64,000 nucleotides of DNA from Erythrobacter sp. (GCF_030066995.1 NZ_JASJAP010000001.1:1099230-1163229); one strand, 5' to 3'. Shown: positions 17,269 to 26,762, counted from the first letter of the stretch. Notes: generated by a model not told the origin, from the letters alone. Translations and numbers: made by a program.

Positions 17269-18138
17269 TTGGCTGATGCAATGAAGGACGCGGTCGTCAC
17301 CATGGAAGAGGTGGCAGGCCGGACGCTACGGGTTGCGACGTGGAGGCTCGTTCAGGGGATCGAGCAGCCGCCTATCCTGTTCTTCAACGGAATCGGGGCA
17401 AACATCGAAGCGGTGGCCCCTTTGGCCGAGACGATGGCCGAGCGCGGCTTCATCATGTTCGACATGCCGGGGACGGGCGAATCGCCCGATCCGGTCATTC
17501 CCTACAACCCCTTCATCATGAGCTGGATCACCGCTGAGATTCTGGGCCGCCACAGCCTGGGAGAGGTTGATGTGATGGGCGTATCGTGGGGCGGCGCGAT
17601 GGCGCAGCACTTCGCGCTCCAACATCCCGCGCGCACCCGCCGCCTTATCCTGGTCGCGACCACGCCGGGCATGGCGATGGTGCCGGGCAATCCGGCGGCC
17701 TTCACCAAAATGGCCAATCCGCGCCGCTATATCGATCCCGAATTCATGAACGAGCACTTTGCAACGCTCTATGGCGGAGCGGATGCCGATGGCGCAGCGC
17801 ACCAGAAGGACAGCCATATCGGTCGCCTGAAGCCCCCTTCCCCGCGCGGCTACATGTATCAGCTTTTGTGCATGCTTGGCTGGACCAGCCTGCCCGCGCT
17901 GCCCTTCCTGAAAAAGGAAACGCTGATCATGATGGGCGAGGACGATCAGATCGTGCGCCCGATCAACGGGCAAATCCTCAAAGCGATGATCCCCAACGCG
18001 CGCATCCAGATGTTCGAGGGAGGCGGGCACTTGTTCCTGCTGACCCACGCCGATGAGAGCGTCGCGGCGATCCGCGAATTCCTCGACGCGCCCGAGACCC
18101 AGGCGGAAAAGGGCCGGGTCAGCGCGTTTGCAGCGTGA
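17269..18138 (+). CDS. phaZ: Intracellular PHA depolymerase, PhaZ-like
   Basis: This 289-aa alpha/beta hydrolase has an oxyanion loop FFNGIGANIE, the nucleophile elbow GVSWGGAMAQ, an acid in MMGEDDQIV and His in EGGGHLFLLTH. The GVSWGG elbow and overall length are those of the medium-chain PHA depolymerase encoded between the two synthase genes in Pseudomonas. The start is TTG 17269, eight or nine bases after aaggacggg; the ATG four codons later would sit too far from that site. It should mobilise the granules made by the upstream synthase. It ends nine bases from a convergent gene. Confidence 0.87.
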   Translation: MADAMKDAVVTMEEVAGRTLRVATWRLVQGIEQPPILFFNGIGANIEAVAPLAETMAERGFIMFDMPGTGESPDPVIPYNPFIMSWITAEILGRHSLGEVDVMGVSWGGAMAQHFALQHPARTRRLILVATTPGMAMVPGNPAAFTKMANPRRYIDPEFMNEHFATLYGGADADGAAHQKDSHIGRLKPPSPRGYMYQLLCMLGWTSLPALPFLKKETLIMMGEDDQIVRPINGQILKAMIPNARIQMFEGGGHLFLLTHADESVAAIREFLDAPETQAEKGRVSAFAA

Positions 18139-18147
18139 CCCTTTGCA

Positions 18148-19101
18148 CTAACCCGCTTCTCTGACCCCGCACTGCCCTGCGTCCGGCAGCCGCCCCGCTT
18201 CAGCCAGAGCCACCGCAGCCTCTCGCCCGCGGTCGGTCGCCAGCACGTCCACCCCGCCCTCGCTGAGTTCGGCGTAGCGTTCGGGTGTGCCGAAACGCTT
18301 AATCACCCCGTCGATGGAGCGATCCGGGCGGCCCAGCGTGCCGAAGATCACCTCGACGTCCTGCCCGTCGAGCAAAGAGTAGAGATCAGGCCGAGCGGTT
18401 CGTGTACCGGTGAAGGCGACGATGCGATCCGCAGGAACCCCCGCTTCGACTATCTCCTCAAGATCGCCCGGCGCAGAGATCGAATAGGAAATGAGCATCT
18501 CGGGCGCGAGTTCGTGCAGTCTCGTCGCCTGCCCTTGCGAATAGGCGATCAGGATGACGCGCGCCTCCATGCCTTTCTCGCGGATCAGCGCGATCGTATC
18601 TTCAAAGCTGGCGGTGCGCTTGAAATCGATCTGGAGCACCGTCTTGTCTTTCGCCCAATCGAGCGCGGCGGACAGCGTTGGCACCTTGTAGGGCGTCACC
18701 CAGCCCGCTTCATCGCGCAGGTTTAGGTCCTTGATCGCATCCCATGCCAGCTCACGGGTCGGCCCCGTTCCCGTCGTCGTGCGGTCGATCGTGCGATCGT
18801 GCATCAGATAGAGGACACCGTCCGTGCTTTGCGCAACGTCGATCTCCATCACCGCCGGGACCGCCGCCATCATCGCATCCATGGTTTCGATCCCGTTCTC
18901 GGGCAGCCCCGCCGACGGCCCGCCCCGGTGCGCGGAAATGAGCGTCTTTCCCTCAGCCTCGAAGCAATCGAGCATCGCTGAAAGATCGCCCGCCGGATCG
19001 AGCGTGTAACCCGCGCTGGAGGGTCCTTGCGCGCCAAGCGCAATGGGGAAGAGCGCGGTGGCTAACGTGGCGAGCGAAAGAGCAAGCGTCGTACGGGCCA
19101 T
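18148..19101 (-). CDS. Glycerophosphodiester phosphodiesterase family protein
   Basis: The 317-aa exported protein has a signal peptide (MARTTLALSLATLATALFPI, cut after LGAQ). The GDPD fold markers follow: ISAHRGG with the active-site His, LPENGIETM, MEIDVAQSTDG with metal-binding acids, and LMHDRTIDRTT with the second His. The family hydrolyses glycerophosphodiesters to glycerol-3-phosphate and an alcohol; here it would act in the periplasm. The C-terminal half (LATDRGREAAVALAE) is normal. It is convergent with phaZ and its start lies 40 bp from the end of the next hydrolase on the same strand. Confidence 0.85.
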   Translation of the reverse strand: MARTTLALSLATLATALFPIALGAQGPSSAGYTLDPAGDLSAMLDCFEAEGKTLISAHRGGPSAGLPENGIETMDAMMAAVPAVMEIDVAQSTDGVLYLMHDRTIDRTTTGTGPTRELAWDAIKDLNLRDEAGWVTPYKVPTLSAALDWAKDKTVLQIDFKRTASFEDTIALIREKGMEARVILIAYSQGQATRLHELAPEMLISYSISAPGDLEEIVEAGVPADRIVAFTGTRTARPDLYSLLDGQDVEVIFGTLGRPDRSIDGVIKRFGTPERYAELSEGGVDVLATDRGREAAVALAEAGRLPDAGQCGVREAG

Positions 19102-19141
19102 GGAAGATGAGACCTTTGTTCTGATGAAAAGCGTGAGCGCG

Positions 19142-20050
19142 TCAGGCGCTAGGCAGCCATTGTTGCAGTATTGCGTTCACTCGGTCCGGCGCGTCCTGCT
19201 GGACCCAGTGCGAGACGCCGGGAAACCGTTTGAGCGTCAAATCCGTGACCCAGTCTTCGGTGCCTTCAGTGCACTTGATATGGATCGCCACGTCCTCCTC
19301 GCCCCACACCATCAGCGTCGGTACCTCGACGCGGAAATCGCCCATGTCGAGCGTGTCGCGATGGCGCGCGAGGGCGCGGTAGTAATTGACCATGGCGGTG
19401 CGCGCGCCGGGCCGGATCGACGCATCGCTGTATACGGCCTGTATCTGCGGCCCGAGGCGCTCCTTGTTGCAGCTCGTGCTGGCAATCAGCTCGCCAACCG
19501 CGTCCCCGCCTTTGCGCGCCAGCATCGCTTCGGGGAGCACAGGCAGCTGGAAGAAGTAGATGTACCAACTCTTCTTGCGCTGATGCCAGCGCTTGATCTC
19601 GCGCATTGCGCATTTCGGATGCGGCACGTTCATGACGACGAGCCGCTCAAGCGCGGTCTTGCGCGTGATTGCAAACGCCCAGGCGATGATAGCGCCCCAG
19701 TCGTGCGCCAGCAGCGTAACCTTTTTCGCACCGCTCGCCGCGATGAGAGCTTCGACATCGCCTGTCAGCTTGTCCATCGCGTAATTGCGCACACCTTTGG
19801 GCCGCGAGGTTCCGCCATAGCCGCGCAGGTTGGGCGCCCACACGCGGTAGCCCATCTCGGCAAGCAGCGGGATCTGGTGACGCCAGCTGAAATGCAGTTC
19901 AGGAAAGCCGTGCAACATCAGCGCGAGGTGATCGCCCTCACCGGCTTGCGCGACTTCGAAGGTGAGCTCGCCCGCCTCGACAAAGTCGATGGACACGCCG
20001 CTCGATGGATCGGGCCGCCAGCTTGGCCCACCGCTGGGTTTCATCACCAT
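19142..20050 (-). CDS. Alpha/beta hydrolase, epoxide hydrolase-like
   Basis: The 302-aa protein has the epoxide-hydrolase/dehalogenase layout: oxyanion motif LHGFPELHFSW, nucleophile aspartate in LLAHDWGAIIAWAF, acid in WGEEDVAIH, and histidine in GVSHWVQQDAP. The HGFPE plus HDWG pair favours epoxide hydrolase over a serine esterase. Two tyrosines that open the epoxide are plausible (NYYRAL and the lid region) but cannot be assigned firmly. The ATG two codons downstream is an alternative start. Substrate unknown. Confidence 0.78.
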   Translation of the reverse strand: MVMKPSGGPSWRPDPSSGVSIDFVEAGELTFEVAQAGEGDHLALMLHGFPELHFSWRHQIPLLAEMGYRVWAPNLRGYGGTSRPKGVRNYAMDKLTGDVEALIAASGAKKVTLLAHDWGAIIAWAFAITRKTALERLVVMNVPHPKCAMREIKRWHQRKKSWYIYFFQLPVLPEAMLARKGGDAVGELIASTSCNKERLGPQIQAVYSDASIRPGARTAMVNYYRALARHRDTLDMGDFRVEVPTLMVWGEEDVAIHIKCTEGTEDWVTDLTLKRFPGVSHWVQQDAPDRVNAILQQWLPSA

Positions 20051-20119
20051 GCTTCAAGCGTAGCAGGCTGACCAAGGCTATGGTACGCATCGCCTCAACA
20101 AAATTTGGGAGAGAGAACC

Positions 20120-21886
20120 ATGGCACAATACGATCTCATCATCCGCGGCGGCACGATCGTTGATGGCAGCGGCGCGCCGCAATTCGCTGGCGATGTCGCG
20201 ATAAAGGACGGCCTGATCGCTGGTGTCGGGACCATACGCGGCGACGCGAAACGCGAAATCGACGCGAGCGGCAAGGTCGTTGCGCCCGGCTTTGTCGACA
20301 TCCACACCCACTACGACGGTCAGGCGACCTGGGATCAGGAGATGGCTCCCTCAAGCTGGCACGGCGTCACCACGGTCGTGATGGGCAATTGCGGGGTTGG
20401 CTTCGCGCCCGCCAAGCCGGACCGCCACGAATGGCTCATCAGCCTGATGGAAGGCGTCGAGGATATTCCCGGCACCGCGCTGGCCGAGGGCATTACGTGG
20501 GAGTGGGAGACCTTTCCTGAATATCTCGACGCGCTCGAAAAGCTTCCGCGCACGGTCGATGTTGGCACCCACGTGCCCCACGGAGCGGTGCGAGCGTATG
20601 TGCTGGGCGACCGTGAACAGCCGGGCGCGGTTCCCACCGCCGAGGATATTGAGACAATGAGCGCAATCGTCGAGGAAGGCGTTCGCGCCGGCGCTCTTGG
20701 TTTCTCGACATCTCGCACCGTGTTGCACAAATCGGTCGACGGAGAGCTGGTTCCCGGCACCACCGCTACGCCGGAAGAACTGGTCGCGATCGGCAAGGCG
20801 ATGGGCCGCGCCAAGGACGCTGGCGGCCACGCCGTGTTCGAAATGGCGAGCGATTTGCAGCGCGACTGGAACGAGTTCGAATGGATGGGGCGCCTCAGCC
20901 GCGAGGCGGGCATCCCGGTAACCTTCGCCGCGCTCGAAAGCATCGCCAAGGAAATGCCCCTGAAAGAGCAGATCGCCACGATGCGCGCGGAAAACGACAA
21001 CGGCGCCCATATCGTCGCGCAAATCGCGCTGCGCGGAAACGGCATCATCATGGCCTGGCAGGGCACCGTGAACCCCTTCGCCTTCCGCCCCAGCTGGCAG
21101 GCAATCAAGGATCTGCCCTGGGAAGAGCAAAAGGCCAAACTGCTCGACCCCGGTTTCAAGGAGCAGCTCTTGTCGGAAGCCAACGACTATTCCGAGGCGC
21201 CGATGGACATTATCGGCGTTGTCATGGTCATCACGCAAGGCTGGGCGATGCAGTACGAGATGGACCCCGATTTCGACTACGAACCCGATGCGAGCGCCGG
21301 CGTCAATGCGCGCGCCGAAGCGGCCGGGGTCGACCCGCAGGAATACGCCTACGACATGCTGTGCGCGGACGATGGCACCGGGTTCATCTACTTGCCGATC
21401 CTGAACTACGCGGACGGCAATCTCGATTTCCTCCATCCGCTCCAGCACGCCGATGACACTGTGAACTCGCTCTCGGACGGCGGCGCGCATTGCGGCACGA
21501 TCTGCGACGCGGCCTCACCCACCTTCATGCTCGAGCACTGGGTGAAAAACCGCAAGCGCGGCGAACGCATCACGCTGGAGAATGCGATCAAGCGTCAGTG
21601 CCGCGACACCGCAGTGCTCTATGGCCTCGAAGATCGCGGGTTGATTGCGCCAGGCTATCTCGCTGACATCAACGTGATCGACATGGACGCGCTCAAGCTT
21701 GGTCGCCCATGGCTCGAATTTGATCTACCCGCCGGCGGCAAGCGTCTGCTCCAGAAAGCGACGGGCTATGTCGCGACCATCAAAAGCGGCGTGGTCACTT
21801 TCGAGAACGGGAAATGGACCGGCGAGACGCCCGGCGGTCTCATTCGTGGACCGCAACGCGCCGCGCTTGCCGAGGCGGCCGAGTGA
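20120..21886 (+). CDS. Amidohydrolase, N-acyl-D-amino-acid deacylase family
   Basis: The 588-aa metal-dependent hydrolase begins at ATG 20120 after a strong ribosome site (gggagagaga). N-terminal beta segment DLIIRGGTIVDGSGAP and the metal ligand motif DIHTHYDGQ are the signature of the D-aminoacylase branch. GNCGVGFAP and LSDGGAHCG follow, and the chain closes in a C-terminal beta domain with GYLADINVIDMD. The substrate could be an N-acyl-D-amino acid, a dihydropyrimidine-like compound or another amide. The stop overlaps the start of the next gene (GTGA), so the two are translationally coupled. Confidence 0.83.
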   Translation: MAQYDLIIRGGTIVDGSGAPQFAGDVAIKDGLIAGVGTIRGDAKREIDASGKVVAPGFVDIHTHYDGQATWDQEMAPSSWHGVTTVVMGNCGVGFAPAKPDRHEWLISLMEGVEDIPGTALAEGITWEWETFPEYLDALEKLPRTVDVGTHVPHGAVRAYVLGDREQPGAVPTAEDIETMSAIVEEGVRAGALGFSTSRTVLHKSVDGELVPGTTATPEELVAIGKAMGRAKDAGGHAVFEMASDLQRDWNEFEWMGRLSREAGIPVTFAALESIAKEMPLKEQIATMRAENDNGAHIVAQIALRGNGIIMAWQGTVNPFAFRPSWQAIKDLPWEEQKAKLLDPGFKEQLLSEANDYSEAPMDIIGVVMVITQGWAMQYEMDPDFDYEPDASAGVNARAEAAGVDPQEYAYDMLCADDGTGFIYLPILNYADGNLDFLHPLQHADDTVNSLSDGGAHCGTICDAASPTFMLEHWVKNRKRGERITLENAIKRQCRDTAVLYGLEDRGLIAPGYLADINVIDMDALKLGRPWLEFDLPAGGKRLLQKATGYVATIKSGVVTFENGKWTGETPGGLIRGPQRAALAEAAE

Positions 21887-22731
21887 GCCCATACGTTCCG
21901 GCTCCGGGCGACTGGGCCGTCATTACCGGAGCGGGCCGCGGTATCGGCCGCTGGCTCGCGCAGCGTTTTGCCGCAAAGGGCATGCGCGTGTGCGCGCTCG
22001 ATATCGACGCCTACGAGGCCGAGGAGACCGCGCGATTGTGCGGCGATGAATCTCGCGCGCATGGCTGCGATGTCTCCGACCGAGCGGAAACCGAGCGCGT
22101 CGCTGAAAAACTGATCGCGCAGGGGATCGAGCCTTCGCTGCTCTGGATCAACGCCGGAGTGGGCACCGCTGACACCGTCAGCGGCGCCAAGGCGCGGACG
22201 CTCGACTGGCTGATCGGCGTCAACGTCATGGGCCCTGTCCACACCGCGCAAAGCTGGCTCCCTTCGCTCAAAGCGCAGGCCGGAGCGCGGCATGTCGGCA
22301 TCACGGCAAGCTCAGCTTCGGTCACACCGGTAAGCGCCCCCTTCACGCTCTACGCCACCACCAAGCAGATGACCGCTTCGATCGGCGAAGCGCTCATGGC
22401 AGAGCTCGGCGAGGACGGGATCGGCGTTACGATCCTGTGCCCCGGCATTCTCAACACCCAGATCTGGAACGCCGCAAGGGCGCGCCCCGAACGCTTTGGC
22501 GGGGCGCGGCAGGCGCCCGATGAACTGGGCGATCACTGGCGCGCCCAACCCGGACCTGAAGTGCTCGAGAAAGGTCTTGCCGAGACGCTCGCCAAGGGCG
22601 GCGGTTGGTGCATTATCCCGACCGAAGCGGACACCGCCAGCAAGATCAATGCGCGTCACCAGGCCCAGCGCGAAGGGCTCCACGGATACGCGGCGCAAAG
22701 CGAGGGCGCCGGGCGCGCAGAACAGAATTGA
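21883..22731 (+). CDS. Short-chain dehydrogenase/reductase
   Basis: The 282-aa SDR starts at GTG 21883, overlapping the upstream stop by four bases. It has the Rossmann motif ITGAGRGIGRW, the NAG-type segment WINAGVGTAD, and the catalytic Ser with YxxxK as TASSASV then YATTK. The C-terminal region (KGLAETLAKGGGWCIIP) matches classical SDRs acting on lipophilic or steroid-like substrates. Coupling with the amidohydrolase suggests a joint catabolic step; the substrate cannot be told from the sequence. Confidence 0.87.
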   Translation: MSPYVPAPGDWAVITGAGRGIGRWLAQRFAAKGMRVCALDIDAYEAEETARLCGDESRAHGCDVSDRAETERVAEKLIAQGIEPSLLWINAGVGTADTVSGAKARTLDWLIGVNVMGPVHTAQSWLPSLKAQAGARHVGITASSASVTPVSAPFTLYATTKQMTASIGEALMAELGEDGIGVTILCPGILNTQIWNAARARPERFGGARQAPDELGDHWRAQPGPEVLEKGLAETLAKGGGWCIIPTEADTASKINARHQAQREGLHGYAAQSEGAGRAEQN

Positions 22732-22821
22732 CACTGCAGCGCCTTGGATTTCCCGCCGACAAGGGCCAATGGCTTGCCAGCGTACCCTCTCAGCGGCGCA
22801 GTCTCTATAGTAAGGACACCT

Positions 22822-23274
22822 GTGACGAACTCGTCAGACAAAATCGTCGGTTGGCGCGAAATCGTCGCGTTGCCCGATCTCAAGCTATCGGACATACCCG
22901 CCAAGGTCGACACCGGAGCGCGCACCTCGTCGCTTCACGCCGAGGTGCTTGAAGAGATCGAGCGCACGGACGGGGGCTATGTGCGCTTTGCGGTCGACTG
23001 GGGCGGCTAGAGGCATGAGGGCGAAGCCATCCATGTCGATGTGCGGGGGATCACGAGCTCCAATGGCGAAACCCAGCAGCGCTTTGTTATCAAGACCCCG
23101 CTCAGGATCGGGGAGCTGGAATTCAAGGCCGAGATCAGTCTGGCGGACCGCTCGGACATGAAATTCCCGATGCTTATCGGGCGTTCGGCGCTGCGTCGCC
23201 GCTTTCTGGTCGACAGCGGATATTCCTGGCTGCAATCACCGGGGATGAAGGTCGTGAAAGGTCACAAGCCATGA
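22822..23274 (+). pseudogene. rimB: rimB-type protease (retropepsin-like) with in-frame stop
   Basis: Reading from GTG 22822, the frame encodes the PF05618-type protease associated with Rim[13 protein letters not shown], then the catalytic [12 protein letters not shown], interrupted by TAG at 23008-23010. The same frame continues with [19 protein letters not shown], then [20 protein letters not shown], which is the rest of the family fold. One base change (for example CAG or TGG to TAG) explains it. The protein would be cut to 62 residues, keeping the DTGA loop but losing the second half. The next gene, rimK, is also broken. Confidence 0.85.
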
Positions 23275-24175
23275 AAATTGCCATGCTCGCCCGCAACCCC
23301 AAGCTGTACTCGCACACGCGCCTTAAAGAGGCCGCCGAAGCGCGCGGGCATGAGCTCGACATTCTCAACACAACGCGGTGCAATGTGATCATCGCCAGCC
23401 ACCGGCCCACCCTCACCTACGATGGTGAGACGATCAGCGGGTATGACGCGGTCATCCACCGGATCGGCGCCTCGATCACCAATTATGGGCTCGCCGTGCT
23501 GCGGCAATTCGAGATGCAAGGCGTGTGCCGCTCAACGAGAGCGTCGCGATCGGGCTCAGCCGCGACAAGCTTCGCAGGATGCAGATCCTCGCGAAGTACG
23601 GGATCGGCCTGCCGCTGACCGCCTACGCCAACGACCCCAAGGCCGCCGAAGAGATCATCAAGGCCGTCAAAGGCCCACCCGTGGTCATCAAGCTGCTGGA
23701 GGGAACGCAAGGGATCGGGGTCGTGCTCGCGGAAACCATGTCGAGCGCAAAGTCGGTGATCGAAGCGTTTCGCGGTGCGAATGTGAACATTCTGGTGCAG
23801 GAGTTCATCGCCGAAGCGGGCGGCACCGATATTCGCGCGTTGGTTGTGGGCGGCAAAGTCGTGGGCGCGATGAAGCGCAAAGGCGCGCCGGACGATTTCC
23901 GCTCCAACCTGCACCGCGGGCGCAGCGCTCAGGTGGTGAAGATCACCCCGGCGGAACGCTCCACCGCGGTGAGCGCGGCACGGCGTATGGGCCTGAATGT
24001 GTGCGGCGTGGACATGCTGCGCTCCAATCACGGCCCCGTAGTCATGGAGGTCAATTCGTCGCCGAGTATCGAAGGAATAGAGAAAGCGATGGGACAGGAC
24101 CTCGCCACCAAGATCATCGAGTTTATCGAGCACAACACCAAGGCCAGAAAGACCAAGACGAAGGGGACGGGGTAA
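23271..24175 (+). pseudogene. rimK: rimK-type S6 glutamate ligase, frameshifted
   Basis: RimK is an ATP-grasp ligase that adds glutamates to the C-terminus of ribosomal protein S6. The N-terminal part ([38 protein letters not shown]) is in one frame up to about 23525. The remainder ([52 protein letters not shown]) is in another. Against the E. coli order [15 protein letters not shown], one base is missing at 23523-23527 (gtgtg). All ATP-grasp motifs are intact beyond the shift, so decay is recent or the base is a sequencing error. The start overlaps the rimB stop. Confidence 0.87.
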
Positions 24176-24438
24176 GATGGGCTCGATCGGGTGTTCGATC
24201 CGGTTTTCAAACCGCGCATTGGCGGACAAGAGCACCGCTTAGGGATCACGATTGCGCAGGCTTTTCGAGAGAGAGTCGACGGCAGGCCCAAATTCCGCTT
24301 GCGACCCGTTGGCGACGCCCATTGGGGCTGATCGCGTTTCAACAGAGCGGGCGCAAGTTACGGTACTTCATTGGGATCGCATCTTGCCGAAAAACCCTTG
24401 CGCGGTAGGATAGTGTATAGCTTACCGGAGGATACTGC

Positions 24439-24807
24439 ATGAGCTGGAAGATTGTCCGACTGTCGCTGGCCAGGACTCCCGAATTTCCACAAGGATCGAC
24501 CCTGCACGGCTATGAACTGATCCTGCCGCTTGCCGATGATGGGCTTGTTGACGTCGATGCGTTTGACGAAACCCCAGCTCGCGCGACGGTTCAGCGGCTT
24601 GCGCCTGGCCAAGCCGTGCAACGCGGGGCTATTCTGCATCGCGAAGGGCGGTTTGCATTCTCCTATGAGCCTGGCGATGCCGACGACGAAGACATCTTTC
24701 ATCTCGAGAACCATGCGCTCCGGCAAGGCGAATATATCACTTTGACCGAACCTGATGGGGACGTGTTGCCATATCGGGTGGAATCGGTGCGCCCGATCCC
24801 AGATTGA
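24439..24807 (+). CDS. Conserved hypothetical protein (sphingomonad type)
   Basis: The 122-aa soluble acidic protein starts at ATG 24439 after an excellent ribosome site (ggagg, seven bases upstream). Characteristic phrases are MSWKIVRLSLARTPEFPQGS, AFSYEPGDADDED, FHLENHALRQGEYITL and EPDGDVLPYRVESV. Proteins of this pattern recur in sphingomonads without known function. It has no signal peptide or membrane span. It stands alone after the broken rimK, 263 bp downstream of it. Confidence 0.7.
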   Translation: MSWKIVRLSLARTPEFPQGSTLHGYELILPLADDGLVDVDAFDETPARATVQRLAPGQAVQRGAILHREGRFAFSYEPGDADDEDIFHLENHALRQGEYITLTEPDGDVLPYRVESVRPIPD

Positions 24808-24969
24808 GCACCGTGCAGCGAGCACATCGCGGCGTCTTTGCGGTGATAGAACGTCAGTCGTCCTGGCGAAGAAGCGTTTTTGGGGGTCTCGCAAGTCCAG
24901 TTGCCTGACCCCCGTATGCCAACGAAATCGCCGTCTTGGCATTCCCACAGCCGACGCGCCCAGAAGCCC

Positions 24970-26067
24970 CTAAGGCTCGATCACGATACCCTTCGCCGGG
25001 TCAACCTTGCCGCCGACCATCTCCAGATAGGTTGCGCGGGCGGCTTCGAGGCCGGAGTGGCGTTCGATCGTCACCGCATCGCCCACCGCTTCGAGAAAGC
25101 CCATCCACGCCGCGGCTGCCATCTTGCCGCCTTCGATAGGCCCGTGCTCCTTGAAGAAAGCGACAAAGTGATCAGGCGCGAAGAACAAAGTGGGCTTGGG
25201 CCCTGGCAGATGGCCGCCCGCTCCCAGCCCCGCGCCGCGCTCCTCGATATGCGTTGCACCCACCAGACAGGAATATTTGAGCAGATCGCCGAAATGCTCG
25301 TGCAACCGGGCGAGCAAACCGGCGTTGCCGGCAAAGTCCACTGTCACGGTTTCGACAATCGCCAGGTTCCCGACCTCATCGTAGGTGTAGACCTCGTCGT
25401 AAAGCCCCGTGCTCTCGACGAAATCGATATTGCCCGGCGAGGTGAGGCCGATGCGCTTGATGCCCGGTGAGTTCTGCTTGGCCACGCTGGCAAGGCCCAT
25501 CGCGGTCTTGGACGAAGCGCTGGTCAGGATGACCTGACCGGCCCCGAACCATTGCTCGCCGCGCATGAAGTATTCGATGATGAAGCCCGTCTTGAACAAA
25601 GGGCCGTAAATCATCCGCTCGGCCTCGCGCGCGGGATCGTGCTCGGGATCGGCGGCGAGGCGCGTATACTGGTTGTAGACGGGGCTCATCGGCTGGCGGT
25701 AATCGGTCATGTCGGTGAAGCCACCTTCGTGGACCTTGCCCGGCACGACATCGAGATGTGTCGCCATGGGCAGGTAGCCATAGACGCGCTCGCCCACGGC
25801 GATGCCGGGGCAATTGCTCTCGATTACCTGCGCGTGCCCCCACATCGGGACGACGCCAAGCCCGGCCGGATCAGCGGCCTTGGGCGGAAAGAAATCCCAG
25901 TATTTGAACCCGTCGCCCACCACCGCGTAGGTGATGTTGTTGGCGGTGACGGAAAAGCTCTCGACCTTCAGACGCACGGCGCCTTCGGCCAGCGGCGCGC
26001 CCTCGGCTTCTACCAAAACGGCGTTGGTAAGCTCGTCCTTGCGAACGTGGACCTGCTTTTGTGTCAT
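24970..26067 (-). CDS. DUF2855 family protein (MDR-like)
   Basis: The 365-aa protein resembles the DUF2855 branch of the medium-chain dehydrogenase superfamily. An N-terminal GroES-like part has VRLKVESFSVTANNITYAVVG, GVVPMWGHAQVIESN and VGERVYGYLPM. A Rossmann-like half has VILTSASSKTAMGLASVAK. The glycine-rich nucleotide loop is replaced by SASSKTA, as usual in this family, so dehydrogenase activity is uncertain. A strong ribosome site (agggaga) precedes ATG 26067. The GST gene upstream on the same strand ends 38 bp away and the two may be co-transcribed. Confidence 0.83.
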   Translation of the reverse strand: MTQKQVHVRKDELTNAVLVEAEGAPLAEGAVRLKVESFSVTANNITYAVVGDGFKYWDFFPPKAADPAGLGVVPMWGHAQVIESNCPGIAVGERVYGYLPMATHLDVVPGKVHEGGFTDMTDYRQPMSPVYNQYTRLAADPEHDPAREAERMIYGPLFKTGFIIEYFMRGEQWFGAGQVILTSASSKTAMGLASVAKQNSPGIKRIGLTSPGNIDFVESTGLYDEVYTYDEVGNLAIVETVTVDFAGNAGLLARLHEHFGDLLKYSCLVGATHIEERGAGLGAGGHLPGPKPTLFFAPDHFVAFFKEHGPIEGGKMAAAAWMGFLEAVGDAVTIERHSGLEAARATYLEMVGGKVDPAKGIVIEP

Positions 26068-26105
26068 GATAGGCGTTCTCCCTCTTGAGCAGCAGACCTA
26101 GACCA

Positions 26106-26762
26106 TCACGGTTCCGTTTCCCAGCGCGTTGCGCGGATCGATGGCCGGTTTTCAGTGACCGCCATCCAGGCGGAAAGATGATCGCACTGCGCGATGCCGA
26201 CCTGCCCCTGCGGGGTGAGCTGGAGGCTGCGCACAATAGGATAGAGAAAGACATCGGCGAGAGTGAACTTCCCGGGCTCATTCGGGTCGATCGTCGTCCA
26301 AGCGCCGTCCCGCGCGATCTCGGCTTCCAGAAAGCCAAGCGCTCGGCTGATATTGGGCAGCGCGCGCTCAATTCGGTCGCGGTCCAGTGGCAATCGGCTG
26401 AATCTGTGCATGATATAGGGCATGACGAGGCCATGTTCGAACAGCGGGAAAAGGTAGTTGTTCGCTAAGGACACCCACGTGTCGATAACCGCACGCCTGG
26501 CCGGATCTGTCGGTAGGAGGCGGCCGGCGTTGTGCACGCTGTCGATGTACTGGGTGATCGCAAGGCTCTCGATCAACTCAAGACCGTCGATCTCGACGAT
26601 CGGCACCTTGCCGAAAGGATGGCGGTTCTGCGGGCTTTGCGCGGCGGTCGGGATCGTCTCGTGGCTCAGCCCGGCCTCTTCACACGCGATCGCGACGATC
26701 CGCGTGTAGGTCGAGATCACCGGGCCGAAAATGCGGACCCGCTTGGGCGCTTCAGGAGCCAC
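26106..26762 (-). CDS. Glutathione S-transferase family protein
   Basis: The 218-aa protein has an N-terminal thioredoxin-like GST domain: FGPVISTYTRIVAIACEEAG, the cis-Pro segment HPFGKVPIVEIDG, and the glutathione-binding LIESLAITQYID (Glu-Ser). The all-helical C-terminal domain includes KFTLADVFLYPIVR, the N-capping region of GST helix 6. Ser or Tyr in ISTYT is the likely thiol activator. Substrate unknown. It lies 21 bp from the end of dnaN on the same strand. Confidence 0.85.
   Translation of the reverse strand: MAPEAPKRVRIFGPVISTYTRIVAIACEEAGLSHETIPTAAQSPQNRHPFGKVPIVEIDGLELIESLAITQYIDSVHNAGRLLPTDPARRAVIDTWVSLANNYLFPLFEHGLVMPYIMHRFSRLPLDRDRIERALPNISRALGFLEAEIARDGAWTTIDPNEPGKFTLADVFLYPIVRSLQLTPQGQVGIAQCDHLSAWMAVTENRPSIRATRWETEP

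Noticed and set aside
15782..17281. 499-codon minus-strand frame opposite phaC
   Set aside because: Runs through the phaC coding region without motifs; phaC has full catalytic residues and a ribosome site.
23422..24408. 328-codon frame across rimK
   Set aside because: Arg/Gly-rich out-of-frame reading; the other two frames carry clear RimK motifs either side of a frameshift.
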